DNA of 64,000 bases from Cyclobacterium amurskyense (GTDB lineage: Bacteria; Bacteroidota; Bacteroidia; Cytophagales; Cyclobacteriaceae), in contig NZ_CP012040.1 in NCBI RefSeq assembly GCF_001050135.1, forward strand, positions 3,168,501 through 3,232,500, given 5' to 3'. The notes below the pieces were generated by a model that ran no database searches, was not told the DNA's origin, and worked only from the letters and a program-made list of their open reading frames with translations. The position numbers were made by a program, and so were the translations under genes. Below, piece by piece: positions 46,337 to 55,746 of this stretch (positions are counted from its first letter, which is position 1; every line of letters starts with the position of its first letter).

Positions 46337-47434
46337 ATGATAAGCGTAGACTTGATTGCAGGGGCTCGCCCTAATTTTATGAAAATTTCTCCTATTATAG
46401 ATGCGATTAACGCAGCTGCAGGAGAAGGAAAGGCAATAACTTTTAGACTGATTCACACAGGTCAACATTACGACAAGAACATGTCTGGAAGCTTTTTTGA
46501 ACAATTGGGCATTCCAGAACCGGATGTAAATCTAGGAGCAGGTGGTGGAACCCAGGCTGAACAGACAGCAGCTATAATGGTCGGTTATGAAAAATTGCTA
46601 ATGGAAAGTGCCAAGCCGGATCTTTGTCTTGTAGTAGGAGATGTAACATCTACCATGGCCTGCGCCATAACAGCTCAAAAACTACATGTTAAAGTAGCTC
46701 ATGTGGAGGCGGGAATTAGATCAGGTGACTGGTCCATGCCCGAGGAAATTAACCGAATGGTTACTGATAGCATTACCAATTATTTTTTCACAACTTCAGA
46801 AGTTGCCAATGAAAGCCTCAGGAAGTCAGGAATTGGAAATGAAAGGATTTTCTATGTTGGAAACACAATGATTGATACTTTACTCAAGCATCAACCAAGG
46901 TTTCAGCAACCAGAAGTCTGGAGTGAAATTGGTCTGGAAAAAGGCAAGTACATTGTCATGACCTTACACAGGCCTGCCAATGTGGACCAAGAAGAAAAAC
47001 TAAAAGAACTTATACAAGAAATTATTGACCATTCAGGAGGTTTGCCTTTAGTGTTTCCGGTTCATCCAAGAACCAAGAAGATGCTACAGAATCTAGGCAT
47101 TTCTCATGAAAGGTTACACATGATAGATCCTTTGGGATACCTGGAGTTCAACTACCTTGTACAAAGTGCAAAAGCGGTTGTGACAGATTCAGGTGGAATA
47201 ACGGAGGAAACTACAGTAATGGGTGTGCCATGTATGACCTTAAGAGACAATACAGAAAGGCCTGAAACCATCACTGAAGGCACCAACGAACTGCTAGGAA
47301 CAGACCCTAAAGCAATTAAGCCAGCCATGGAGAAATTGTTTTCAGGGAGTTGGAAGAAAGGTCAGATTCCTCACTTATGGGATGGTAAAACTGCTAAAAG
47401 AATTGTAGAAATTTTGGTGGATAAGCTAGGTTAA
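46337..47434 (+). CDS. wecB: UDP-N-acetylglucosamine 2-epimerase (non-hydrolysing)
   Basis: GT-B-fold enzyme of 365 residues that interconverts UDP-GlcNAc and UDP-ManNAc for surface polysaccharide synthesis. GARPNFMKISPI opens the protein and HTGQHYDKNMS is near residue 36-46. VEAGIRSGDWSMPEEINR (about 127-144) and the nucleotide-binding DSGGITEETTVMGVPCMTLRDNTERPET (about 278-305) are complete. No polysaccharide cluster surrounds it; the next gene is a convergent methyltransferase. Confidence 0.94.
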   Translation: MISVDLIAGARPNFMKISPIIDAINAAAGEGKAITFRLIHTGQHYDKNMSGSFFEQLGIPEPDVNLGAGGGTQAEQTAAIMVGYEKLLMESAKPDLCLVVGDVTSTMACAITAQKLHVKVAHVEAGIRSGDWSMPEEINRMVTDSITNYFFTTSEVANESLRKSGIGNERIFYVGNTMIDTLLKHQPRFQQPEVWSEIGLEKGKYIVMTLHRPANVDQEEKLKELIQEIIDHSGGLPLVFPVHPRTKKMLQNLGISHERLHMIDPLGYLEFNYLVQSAKAVVTDSGGITEETTVMGVPCMTLRDNTERPETITEGTNELLGTDPKAIKPAMEKLFSGSWKKGQIPHLWDGKTAKRIVEILVDKLG

Positions 47435-47460
47435 TTTAGCTGGAAGAAACAAAAATACAT

Positions 47461-48225
47461 TTACTGCCCTTTCTGACAATAAAAGATAATTTCATTTTCA
47501 GGAAGGGCATGCTTTTTTATTAGCTCTTCAGGAAGGTTCCGAACAAAATTATTTTCTAAAACCTTTAAGCCTGATTGGCTAAGTCTTTTGGCATAATCTT
47601 TACCGTACTTTCTTACATGGTCACTTTGCCCAAAGACCTTTTCTCTTTCTTTGGGATCTGTAATAGAATTGTCTTCTAGGGTAATTTCCTGCTCATAGAC
47701 GGGTGATTGTATAATTCCCCAACCGTTGGGTTTTAGTACCCTATTGATTTCAGCACAAGCTTTCAAATCATCTGCCACATGCTCGAGTACATGGTTGCAA
47801 AAAACTACGTCAAAAGAATTATCAGGAAAAGGAATCTGGTGAATGTCCATTTTGACTTCTGCCAAAGGGGATTCAATATCGCCAGTGATGTATTTAAGGT
47901 TTTTTAATTTTTTAAAACGATTCAGAAAGCACAACTCGGGGGCAACGTGAAGTACTTTTTTTTGCGCTGAAAAAAAATCTGTTTCTCTCTGTAAAAACAA
48001 CCACATGAGACGGTGTCTTTCTAAACCCAGACAATTGGGACACAGTGCGTTTTCACGGGCAATTCTCCCGTAGGGAAGGAATTTACTAAAGCTTTTTTGG
48101 CAAATATTGCAAGAAACATTTTTGCCCCTGTAAAGTATTACGGCGATTTTTAAAAAAAAATGGCTAAAGAGTTGCAGGTACTTTCTAGGAATATGACGAA
48201 TTGTCCAGCTAATCATTGATTTCAT
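47461..48225 (-). CDS. SAM-dependent methyltransferase with N-terminal zinc-ribbon-like motif
   Basis: A 254-residue protein. CNICQKSF near residue 40-47 and CPNCLGLERHR near 62-72 resemble a zinc ribbon. A class I methyltransferase follows: VLHVAPE (motif I), YITGDIE and the acidic end of strand 2, FPDNSFDVVFCNHVLEHV (post-motif I), and LKPNGWGIIQSPV. Related proteins are often found among polysaccharide or lipid modification genes. The substrate is unknown. It is convergent with wecB, 26 bases apart. Confidence 0.85.
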   Translation of the reverse strand: MKSMISWTIRHIPRKYLQLFSHFFLKIAVILYRGKNVSCNICQKSFSKFLPYGRIARENALCPNCLGLERHRLMWLFLQRETDFFSAQKKVLHVAPELCFLNRFKKLKNLKYITGDIESPLAEVKMDIHQIPFPDNSFDVVFCNHVLEHVADDLKACAEINRVLKPNGWGIIQSPVYEQEITLEDNSITDPKEREKVFGQSDHVRKYGKDYAKRLSQSGLKVLENNFVRNLPEELIKKHALPENEIIFYCQKGQ

Positions 48226-48710
48226 ATTGCAAATATATAAGGTAGCATTGAAATGGCACTTTGTTTAATCCGAAATATGCAATTGTCATATTGATAAGAA
48301 TAAAGTCAGTATCCTATCTACTTATTTAGTATTCATAAAACAGGTTAGTGTCAATGCAATTTTTTAATTATGATAATACCCTTGTTTGGTTTTTCTTATT
48401 TAGGCAAAATCTTAACGAAGTGTTGGATTGACCAAAGATAAATTCTCGTTTTAGGTATGGGATTTGTGGTATAATGGACTGAAATTTTTTTTATAATGTG
48501 GTTTTTTTAAATAGCAAAGATGGATTGTGAACCTTATTGATAAATAAGGGTTTAATAATATTCACCGCAAAACTTGTGTCTAAAGTTGTCGTTTCAATTT
48601 AAATGTCAAGAAGACACTTTAGTTATTATTCTAATGGCTATATAAAATGCTATGTGGGGAAGACTTAGGTTACAAAATGTTTAAATTTGAATGTAATTAA
48701 CTTAATCAAA
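48226..48710. other. Gene-free stretch upstream of the efflux operon
   Basis: About 485 AT-rich bases. It holds a repeat relic at 48269-48285 and a 7-bp hairpin (48532-48549, CCTTATT/AATAAGG). A TAAATTTG (48682-48689) matches the -7 consensus and would start the transcript close before the adaptor ATG. No gene is supported. Confidence 0.5.
48269..48285 (+). repeat. Solo end of the MITE-like repeat
   Basis: TCCGAAATATGCAATTG after TTTAA (48264-48268) matches the left terminus of the repeat family with two changes. The rest of the element is missing, so this is a truncated relic. Confidence 0.5.
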
Positions 48711-50024
48711 ATGAAAAGGAATCTGATATACGTCGCCATAGGGAGCATATTAGTCATAGGAGCCTTGTATTTTTTCTTTGCCTCAGGGAGTACTGGAGTA
48801 GAAAACAACATTCTCGCTACTGTAGAGCAAGGAGAGTTTCGTGTAGAGATTACCACCTCAGGTGAGTTGGAAGCACTACGCTCAGTACAAGTTTTCGGCC
48901 CTGCCGAAGCAAGAAGATTCCGTATTGGTAGTTTTACCATTGACAAAATGGTGGACGAGGGTACGGTAGTTCAAAAAGGAGATTTCATTTGTTCTATTGA
49001 TAAAACTGAGCTGTTTGGACGACTTGAAGATCGACGATTAGACTTAGAGCAAACCAGGGCCCAGTATGAACAAATTCAATTGGATACTTCTTTAAACCTT
49101 AGGGTAGAAAGGGACAATATTCTTAATCAAAAATACATTGTTCAGGAGCAAGAATTGATTTTGGAGCAGTCTCAATTTGAGCCGCCAGCAATTATCAAAC
49201 AAAATGAATACAATGTTGAAAAGGCCATAAGAGAGTTGGATCAGGCTCAAGAAAGATACAGGATAAAAACGCTTCAGGAAAAAGCCAGAATGATGGAGAT
49301 CGCAGCCAAACTTAGGGAAGATGAGCTGGAAGTGAAACAGATGGTTGAAGTACTGGATAAATTTGTTGTCACAGCCCCACAAGATGGGATGGTTATCTAT
49401 GTGGATTATAGAGGGACTAAAGTGAAAGAAGGTTCTCAGATCAACTCATGGAATCCAGTGGTAGCAACTCTACCTGACCTTACCACCATGCAAAGCATTA
49501 CCTATATCAATGAGGTGGACATAAGAAGGGTGAAAGTAAACCAGCAAGTAGAATTGGGAATGGATGCTTTTCCAGACAAGAAATATACAGGTGAAGTAAA
49601 AAAAGTGGCCAATGTAGGTCAACAAAGGCCAAACTCAGATGCCAAAGTATTTGAAGTGATCATCGAAGTAAATGAAAGCGATCCACTGTTGAGGCCATCC
49701 ATGACTTCCAGTAATACTATAATAGCAGATAAATTAAATGATGTTTTGTTTGTTCCTTTAGAAGCTGTCAATGTTGCCAATGACAGTATTAATTATGTTT
49801 ACTTAAGGAATGGTACCAAACAGGAAGTATTGTTAGGAATGACCAATGCCAACGATGTAGTGATAGAAAAGGGATTGAATAAAGGTGAATATGTTTATTT
49901 AAACACACCTGATTGGGGTGAGAACATTGCGATTAATTTGCTTGAGGAATTGAATGGAAAGAGGAATTTAGACAAGGCAAAAGAGGAAGAAGAGCCTTTG
50001 GCATCAGCCACTAAATCTTATTGA
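48711..50024 (+). CDS. HlyD/MacA-type periplasmic adaptor
   Basis: Membrane-fusion protein of about 437 residues. An N-terminal membrane anchor (LIYVAIGSILVIGALYFFF) is followed by a lipoyl/barrel region, a long coiled coil (about residues 95-200) and a second half-lipoyl region VTAPQDGMVIYVDYRG. It bridges an inner-membrane transporter and a TolC channel. The frame is open 24 bases upstream, but that part overlaps a TAAATTTG -7 box, so ATG at 48711 is chosen. It is the first gene of a three-gene operon. Confidence 0.88.
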   Translation: MKRNLIYVAIGSILVIGALYFFFASGSTGVENNILATVEQGEFRVEITTSGELEALRSVQVFGPAEARRFRIGSFTIDKMVDEGTVVQKGDFICSIDKTELFGRLEDRRLDLEQTRAQYEQIQLDTSLNLRVERDNILNQKYIVQEQELILEQSQFEPPAIIKQNEYNVEKAIRELDQAQERYRIKTLQEKARMMEIAAKLREDELEVKQMVEVLDKFVVTAPQDGMVIYVDYRGTKVKEGSQINSWNPVVATLPDLTTMQSITYINEVDIRRVKVNQQVELGMDAFPDKKYTGEVKKVANVGQQRPNSDAKVFEVIIEVNESDPLLRPSMTSSNTIIADKLNDVLFVPLEAVNVANDSINYVYLRNGTKQEVLLGMTNANDVVIEKGLNKGEYVYLNTPDWGENIAINLLEELNGKRNLDKAKEEEEPLASATKSY

Positions 50025-50083
50025 CACTTATGTAATTTTTTCACATTAAATAATTGAATCCTCAGACAAACCAATCAAAATAT

Positions 50084-51397
50084 ATGTTCAATGAAAGGTT
50101 ATTAGCCAACTTCCACATTGCTTTCGAAGCCGTTTTAGCCAATAAGGTTCGCTCATTATTAACGGCATTAGGAATTATTTTTGGAGTTGCTGCCGTAATT
50201 GCGATGCTCGCTATCGGCACAGGTGCCCAACAGGAAATCCTGGAACAAATTAAGCTTGTGGGGGTCAATAATATAGTAGTAGAGCCAATAGTAGAGCAGA
50301 TAGAGGAGCAGGTGGATCAAAATAGTGGGATGGATAGGGAGAAAAATAAATTTTCTCCAGGACTAAAGCTTGAAGATGTTACTGCAATTAAAAATATCAT
50401 TCCAGGAATCAACAGAATCAGTCCTGAAATTGTCATGGATACCTATATAGTAAAAAGTGGTATTAGACGATCAGCAAAACTCGTAGGAGTAGATGTTGCT
50501 TATTTTGATGTACTCGATTTTCAATTGAAGGAAGGGCGAATGTTTAGTGAACAAAACCTCGTTCAAGGAAATCCAGTTTGTATTATAGGCAGAAATGTGG
50601 CAGCCAGATTTTTTCCCAATGAAAACCCAATAGGTAAAAGAATAAAAAGTGGTAGTCAATGGCTGGAAGTAATAGGAATTCTTGAGGAAAGAATTGTCTC
50701 CGAGTCCAGTATTTCCAAATTAGGCATAAGAGATTTTAATATGGATGTGTATATTCCCATTCAAACCATGTTGATCCGCTACCGAAACAGGGACCTGATT
50801 ACAGAATCTCGATTAAATGATTCAAATGGAAACACTTCTAATAATTACCACCAAATAGATAAATTGGTAATTCAGGTGTCAGACAGTGAGCTGCTTAATC
50901 CCACAGCGGAGGTATTGGCCAAAATGCTTCAAAGAAGGCATTTTAATGTGGTAGATTTTGAAATAACCATCCCTGAGCTATTGCTAAAACAACAACAACG
51001 GACACAAAATATTTTCAATATTGTTCTTGGAGCAATTGCAGGCATCTCTCTTTTAGTTGGCGGAATTGGGATTATGAACATCATGTTGGCATCAGTAATG
51101 GAAAGAATAAAAGAAATTGGCCTAAGACTTTCGTTAGGAGCGAAGAAAACCGATATTGTCAATCAGTTTTTATTTGAATCTGTTATGATAAGTGTTAGTG
51201 GTGGCCTAATAGGCGTGATTCTGGGAATTGTTCTGGCACATTTGGTGTCCACTTTTGCAGATTTCCCTACGGTCATTACCCTAAGTTCTATTATTCTGTC
51301 TTTTGGCGTAGCCGCCACTGTAGGATTGGTATTCGGTATCACTCCAGCGAAACGTGCGGCAAGCCAAGACCCTATAACCTCTTTGCGCTATGAATAA
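50084..51397 (+). CDS. MacB/FtsX-type ABC permease subunit (no ATPase domain)
   Basis: Inner-membrane permease of about 437 residues from the ATG at 50084. The first helix is followed by the large extracytoplasmic MacB-PCD domain and then three helices near the C-terminus, with GGIGIMNIMLASVMERIKEIGLRLSLGAKKTDI just after helix 2, a family hallmark. In E. coli MacB the ATPase is fused N-terminally. Here it is absent, and no separate ATPase gene lies in the operon, so a partner must be encoded elsewhere. It ends 8 bases into the TolC gene. Confidence 0.88.
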   Translation: MFNERLLANFHIAFEAVLANKVRSLLTALGIIFGVAAVIAMLAIGTGAQQEILEQIKLVGVNNIVVEPIVEQIEEQVDQNSGMDREKNKFSPGLKLEDVTAIKNIIPGINRISPEIVMDTYIVKSGIRRSAKLVGVDVAYFDVLDFQLKEGRMFSEQNLVQGNPVCIIGRNVAARFFPNENPIGKRIKSGSQWLEVIGILEERIVSESSISKLGIRDFNMDVYIPIQTMLIRYRNRDLITESRLNDSNGNTSNNYHQIDKLVIQVSDSELLNPTAEVLAKMLQRRHFNVVDFEITIPELLLKQQQRTQNIFNIVLGAIAGISLLVGGIGIMNIMLASVMERIKEIGLRLSLGAKKTDIVNQFLFESVMISVSGGLIGVILGIVLAHLVSTFADFPTVITLSSIILSFGVAATVGLVFGITPAKRAASQDPITSLRYE

Positions 51398-52880
51398 AAA
51401 ATATTTAATTGTTACGGGTATCTTTCTCATTCTGACTTGTTTTTCTGTTCGTGCTCAGGAACTTGTAAGTTATACACTAGAAGAGATTATTGAAAGAGCG
51501 AAAAACCAATCTCCTGCGGCATTGAATGCAGATACAAGAAGGGAAAACAGATACTGGACCTATAAACTTTACCAATCAGACTATAACCCACAATTGAATC
51601 TGGAAGGAACACTGCCAAGATACTCTCAGGCCTTCAATAGTGTCGAACAACCGGATGGAACCATTGAGTTTCGAGAAGTCCGACAAAATTACGCAGATCT
51701 TGAGTTGGGATTGCGACAGGTAATTGCCCCTACTGGCGGCACATTATCCGTGAATAGTTCAACAAGTAGGTTTGATAATTTCCTAGCGGCAGACAATGAA
51801 AACCAGACAAGATGGAATGGGGTTCCGATTAATGTTCGTTTGATTCAACCTATTTTTGCTTTTAATCGGTATAAATGGGATAAGAAAATTGAACCCTTCA
51901 GGTACGAGGAAAGCAAGAGGGAATATGTTGAAGAAATGGAGCAAATAAGCAGGATAGTGACCCAAATGTTTTTCGAGTTTCTCATTGCTCAGGTAAATTT
52001 GGACATTGCATCTTTAAACTTACAAAACTCAGAAGCTATACTAAAGATTGAGCAAGGTAGGTACAATATTGGGACTACCTACGAGGATAAATTGCTCCAA
52101 GTAGAATTACAAGTCCTTGAAGCCCGACAAGCGGTTGCGCAGGCGAGGTTAGATATGGAATCCTCTTCCTTATCACTAAAATCCTATATTGGCTTGAATG
52201 AAAACACTACCTTAAACTTATTATTGCCTAGTGATATTCCTGATTTTGAGGTCGACGTACAAAAGGCCATTGAATATGCTTTCCAAAATCGATCGGATGC
52301 GATCAGATATAAACGACAAAGAACAGAAGCTGAAGCTCAAGTTGCTCAAGCAAGAGGAGAAAGATTTCAAATGAGTTTGAATGCCAGTTATGGATACAAT
52401 AAAGCCGACTTGATGTGGTCAAGCATTTATTCGAATCCAAATACCCAAGCCTTAGTGAGTTTAGGTATTAATGTTCCTATTCTTGACTGGGGCAGGAATA
52501 AAGCCAGAATGAGTATGGCCAAAGCTGATCAAAAACTGACTGAATTTGAAATAGAACAGGAAATCATTAATTTTGAACAAGAGATTTTTACCAAGGTAAG
52601 AAAGTTTATCATGCTTATAGACCGAGTGGAGATTACTAAAACTTCTGACTTGGTGGCAGACAAACGTTATGAGATCTCATTCAGAAGGTACCAAAGTGGA
52701 AATGTTACAATAACTGACCTTGGCATAGCTCAGCAAGAAAAGGATAAAAATAGAAGAAGTTATGTAGAGTCTTTAAGAGATTATTGGATGGCATATTATG
52801 AGCTTCGTGAGCTTACCTTATACGATTTTGAAGCAGATTATCTATTATATACGCCTGATATGGGCTTTTTGGAAGACTGA
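51390..52880 (+). CDS. TolC-family outer-membrane channel protein
   Basis: A 496-residue protein with a signal peptide (cleavage after VRAQ) and two alpha-helical repeats rich in Gln/Glu/Ala, as in TolC. PILDWGRNKARMSMAKADQKL near residue 365-385 is the usual second-repeat motif. It should form the outer-membrane part of the tripartite exporter with the adaptor and permease. The start overlaps the permease gene and a terminator lies about 135 bases past the stop. Confidence 0.9.
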   Translation: MNKKYLIVTGIFLILTCFSVRAQELVSYTLEEIIERAKNQSPAALNADTRRENRYWTYKLYQSDYNPQLNLEGTLPRYSQAFNSVEQPDGTIEFREVRQNYADLELGLRQVIAPTGGTLSVNSSTSRFDNFLAADNENQTRWNGVPINVRLIQPIFAFNRYKWDKKIEPFRYEESKREYVEEMEQISRIVTQMFFEFLIAQVNLDIASLNLQNSEAILKIEQGRYNIGTTYEDKLLQVELQVLEARQAVAQARLDMESSSLSLKSYIGLNENTTLNLLLPSDIPDFEVDVQKAIEYAFQNRSDAIRYKRQRTEAEAQVAQARGERFQMSLNASYGYNKADLMWSSIYSNPNTQALVSLGINVPILDWGRNKARMSMAKADQKLTEFEIEQEIINFEQEIFTKVRKFIMLIDRVEITKTSDLVADKRYEISFRRYQSGNVTITDLGIAQQEKDKNRRSYVESLRDYWMAYYELRELTLYDFEADYLLYTPDMGFLED

Positions 52881-53014
52881 TTTGATAGCCAATTTTTAAG
52901 CTTATAGAAGCAGCTTGGGTTTTGTTAGCACCTATTGCCTGAAATAGCTTACATTAACAATTATTCCATTGTGTGAAGTTTCCCTGAAAATACATGTAAA
53001 GTCAAAGATTTAAA

Positions 53015-53049
53015 ATAAAAAATGCATCCGGATAAAGGATGCTTTTTTT
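53015..53049 (+). terminator. Rho-independent terminator of the efflux operon
   Basis: GCATCC and GGATGC pair around a 7-base loop, extended by A and T tracts on each side. The seven T residues after the stem suit the plus strand. The flanking A-run would also let it work on the minus strand. Confidence 0.8.
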
Positions 53050-53087
53050 ATGGCTTGCTAAGCGGGAATGAAGTATCCAATTTTGAT

Positions 53088-53296
53088 CCCGAAATAGGCA
53101 ATAGACAATCTATTACGTCCTGAAATCGCTTTAAAATCACCCACTTCGTTGCTGTTTTCAATTTCACCATAGCGGTGCTATGCTAAAATCTCCAAACATC
53201 CTGATTTTCTTGCGATTGCAACACTTCCCGTAAACACGGGACAGGCTTCACCCCTGACTATTGTCAGGACGGAGAAATTCTATTACATAATCCGGG
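53088..53296 (+). repeat. MITE-like repeat, copy 3
   Basis: A 209-bp copy with flanks TTGAT on the left and TTGAA on the right, a variant of the TTTAA target. Ends and internal hairpins match the family, and substitutions occur mainly in the left third. It lies between the efflux terminator and the convergent DoxX-like gene. Confidence 0.78.
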
Positions 53297-53328
53297 TTGA
53301 ATAAAATCCTTGTTCTAATAATTCAGTC

Positions 53329-53781
53329 TTAATGTGGCCAAGGTTTGGTAATTCTTTCTTTGATATAAGCCTTATAAGAATTCCCTAAACAATAGACTCC
53401 TGCGCCAAACAGGAGAGCGATATGAAAAAGACCATTGTTATAAACCCCTAGTATAGCACTAAAGGCATCCATAAATGAATTCGTTTGGAGAATATGGTCT
53501 CTTACCCATCCTATCGAAAATACCACCCGAATAAAGATGGACAATAATGCCAAAATACCTGCTCCAATTCCAATTAAAGGTTTCTTATAATGAATAAGCA
53601 AACCAAAAGCGGCAAAAGTCTCTATGGCAGCTAGAATTATTGACCAAAATAGGTTGTATTCCAGAGCTCCAATAAGTTTTAACTTCGTAAATCCCCCAAA
53701 CAATAACAGACATGCAAGGGAAATTCTGATTATATGACCTCCAATGGCCTCAATTTTCAGGTATTTTAAAAATGTTTCCAA
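53329..53781 (-). CDS. Small four-helix membrane protein (DoxX/DUF417-like)
   Basis: A 150-residue protein with four predicted membrane helices: IRISLACLLLFGGFTKL, SIILAAIETFAAFGLLI, GIGAGILALLSIFIRVVF and IALLFGAGVYCLG. The first helix with its FGGFTKLK end resembles DoxX/DUF417 family proteins, but I am not certain. There is no catalytic motif. It is preceded by about 130 gene-free bases and no partner gene is evident. Confidence 0.65.
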   Translation of the reverse strand: METFLKYLKIEAIGGHIIRISLACLLLFGGFTKLKLIGALEYNLFWSIILAAIETFAAFGLLIHYKKPLIGIGAGILALLSIFIRVVFSIGWVRDHILQTNSFMDAFSAILGVYNNGLFHIALLFGAGVYCLGNSYKAYIKERITKPWPH

Positions 53782-53909
53782 GTAATCAATATAAGAATTA
53801 AACCCAAATATTTCATAATGGATGTGTTTTTTATTCCCTTAACCAATTAAAAGAAGCATTAATAATAGGAAGAAAGAATAATTCACCCTTTATCAAAACA
53901 GTATAGGAA

Positions 53910-55448
53910 TCATTTAACTTGAATCAATGCCAGGCTTCCGTTATCTACTGGCGGTGCAATAGAGCGCTTATCTCCACCATCAAGGAGAATGCTTTTTCCC
54001 CAATTGGCTTCTTCTAGGCTTATCCAATTCAATTCAAATTGTTGGGGATAGGAGCTTAGGTCTAGCTTTACTTCTCCTCCTTCAGGGAAATAGAGCAAAT
54101 AAGATTCACCTGACTTACCGGACAGAAAAGCTTCATTTTCCTCACGGTTGGACAAATTTTCCATCATGGGTTTCAAATCCCATAATTTAACCTTTTCTTC
54201 TATTTTTCTCATGGTTTTAATGCTTTGGATTGACCAATTGCTTAATCCCAAACCATGGGGAGGTCTATGGAATCTGCTAGAAGCAAAACCTCCTAAAATA
54301 TTTCTAATAAAGGTACTGACGGCATGCTTGGTAGAGATTCCTCTGGAAAGCCAAGGCTGGTGTGCATCACTACCATAAATTTTGACTGAATTCACTGGTC
54401 TTGGTCGCTCCGTTATATAAGCAAATACATACTGTGCATTGTTCCAGTTTTCTTCTTCTATTTTATGGCTGTTTTGTGAGATGTCTATAAAGTCATACTT
54501 TTCTGGATGATCTAAAGTCCTTTTATGTTCTGCGGATGTAAGATCCCAGTGATCCCACATTTCTGTCATGTTAATGTTCGTATCTCCAGATTTGTCCCTT
54601 AAGAAAGTAGCCCAATAACTTGCCCATTCTTCCACACCACTTGTTTCATTGTCCAAGCAGTAGAGGACATTGTTGTATTGTAGAGAAATGGAAAGCAGCT
54701 TTTCTACAAATGCTTCCTGGTATTTCAAAAGTACCTTATTGTCCTGAAGTATAGGGGGAGTGAAAAAGAAAGGTTGTTTGTTTTGCCCCGGATGATCGGG
54801 ATAGAGGCTATCCAAGCTTGCTTGTTCGTAGGTGTAATTCACATTGTTTTTAGGGTTGTAGGGGTCTGTTTGCCATTGTTCTCTGGCATGGTCGAAGCGG
54901 TCCCAAATCTCTATTTGAACGATAATATCCCTTTCTTTTGCCAGTTGCAACAGGTTTTCAAATCTTTGCCAGTATTTTGGATTCCATTGTTCAAGGTCAT
55001 ACTTTCCTTTCTCATTTTTATAGAAGGCCTTCTCATCAGTTTCATCCCGGTCACTCATGGTATTTCTGATATAATTACCCCCCACTAGCGCTAGACTGTC
55101 CAGGTGAGATTTCAAATGAGCCAATTGAAATAAATTGTCATTGTCACTTGCCCCTAATAAAAGCACAGGCTTTCCCTGATATTCCCAATAGCTTGGGTTT
55201 TCTGACCAAGGCTGAATACCTGTTGGTAGTTGTTCTTCTTTGCTTTCAATTTTGTTGTTACAACTAGTTATCAAAAAGAGAAAGCATAATGGAAGGATAA
55301 AGCTGGAGTAGGGAAGTTTTTTCCAGTTTTGATAAATGCGGATGTTATTGTGGCAGGATCTTGAAGTAAAGTTTAGTCGAGGCAAATTCTGCCCTTTGAC
55401 CGTTTTATGAGATCTTTTAGTTGAGCGCTTCATGGTGGTAGCTGTCAT
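53910..55448 (-). CDS. Glycoside-hydrolase-like TIM-barrel lipoprotein
   Basis: A 512-residue protein. The body from about residue 75 has barrel-like strands, with PVLLLGASDND, GGNYIRNTM, DIIVQIEIWDRFD, and YCLDNETSG near 265, where an Asn-Glu pair is typical of clan A glycosidase acid/base residues. YGSDAHQPW and FIRNILGGFASSRFHRPP lie later. The last 90 residues look like a beta domain. FLFLITSCNNK near residue 50-62 is a lipobox, but it is preceded by about 45 basic residues, a very long n-region, so the true start may be an unusual codon further in. The substrate is unknown. Confidence 0.65.
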   Translation of the reverse strand: MTATTMKRSTKRSHKTVKGQNLPRLNFTSRSCHNNIRIYQNWKKLPYSSFILPLCFLFLITSCNNKIESKEEQLPTGIQPWSENPSYWEYQGKPVLLLGASDNDNLFQLAHLKSHLDSLALVGGNYIRNTMSDRDETDEKAFYKNEKGKYDLEQWNPKYWQRFENLLQLAKERDIIVQIEIWDRFDHAREQWQTDPYNPKNNVNYTYEQASLDSLYPDHPGQNKQPFFFTPPILQDNKVLLKYQEAFVEKLLSISLQYNNVLYCLDNETSGVEEWASYWATFLRDKSGDTNINMTEMWDHWDLTSAEHKRTLDHPEKYDFIDISQNSHKIEEENWNNAQYVFAYITERPRPVNSVKIYGSDAHQPWLSRGISTKHAVSTFIRNILGGFASSRFHRPPHGLGLSNWSIQSIKTMRKIEEKVKLWDLKPMMENLSNREENEAFLSGKSGESYLLYFPEGGEVKLDLSSYPQQFELNWISLEEANWGKSILLDGGDKRSIAPPVDNGSLALIQVK

Positions 55449-55568
55449 ATTGCCGTATTTTATTCTTATTCACTGGGTTGATAATTTTCAGATAAGCATA
55501 ATAATTATTTTAGCACAAAAATTTTATGTAATATCCAATTTAAGTTATACCTCTAAAGTAACATTTAA

Positions 55569-55687
55569 CCCGAAATATGCAATAGCCATTCTATTACGTG
55601 CTGAAATCGCTTTAAAATCAGCCACTCCGTTGCTGTTTTCAATTTCACCATAGCGGTGCTATGCTAAAATCTCCAAACAGTCTGATT
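55569..55687 (+). repeat. MITE-like repeat, copy 4, left part
   Basis: Left 119 bases of a copy, preceded by TTTAA (55564-55568). It stops in CTGATT, where the IS3-family element is inserted; the right part resumes at 57216. Confidence 0.82.
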
Positions 55688-55746
55688 GTCTCGTCCTGAA
55701 AATGGTTGACACTTTTGTTTTTCAAATATAGTAAGTGTTTTAATTT

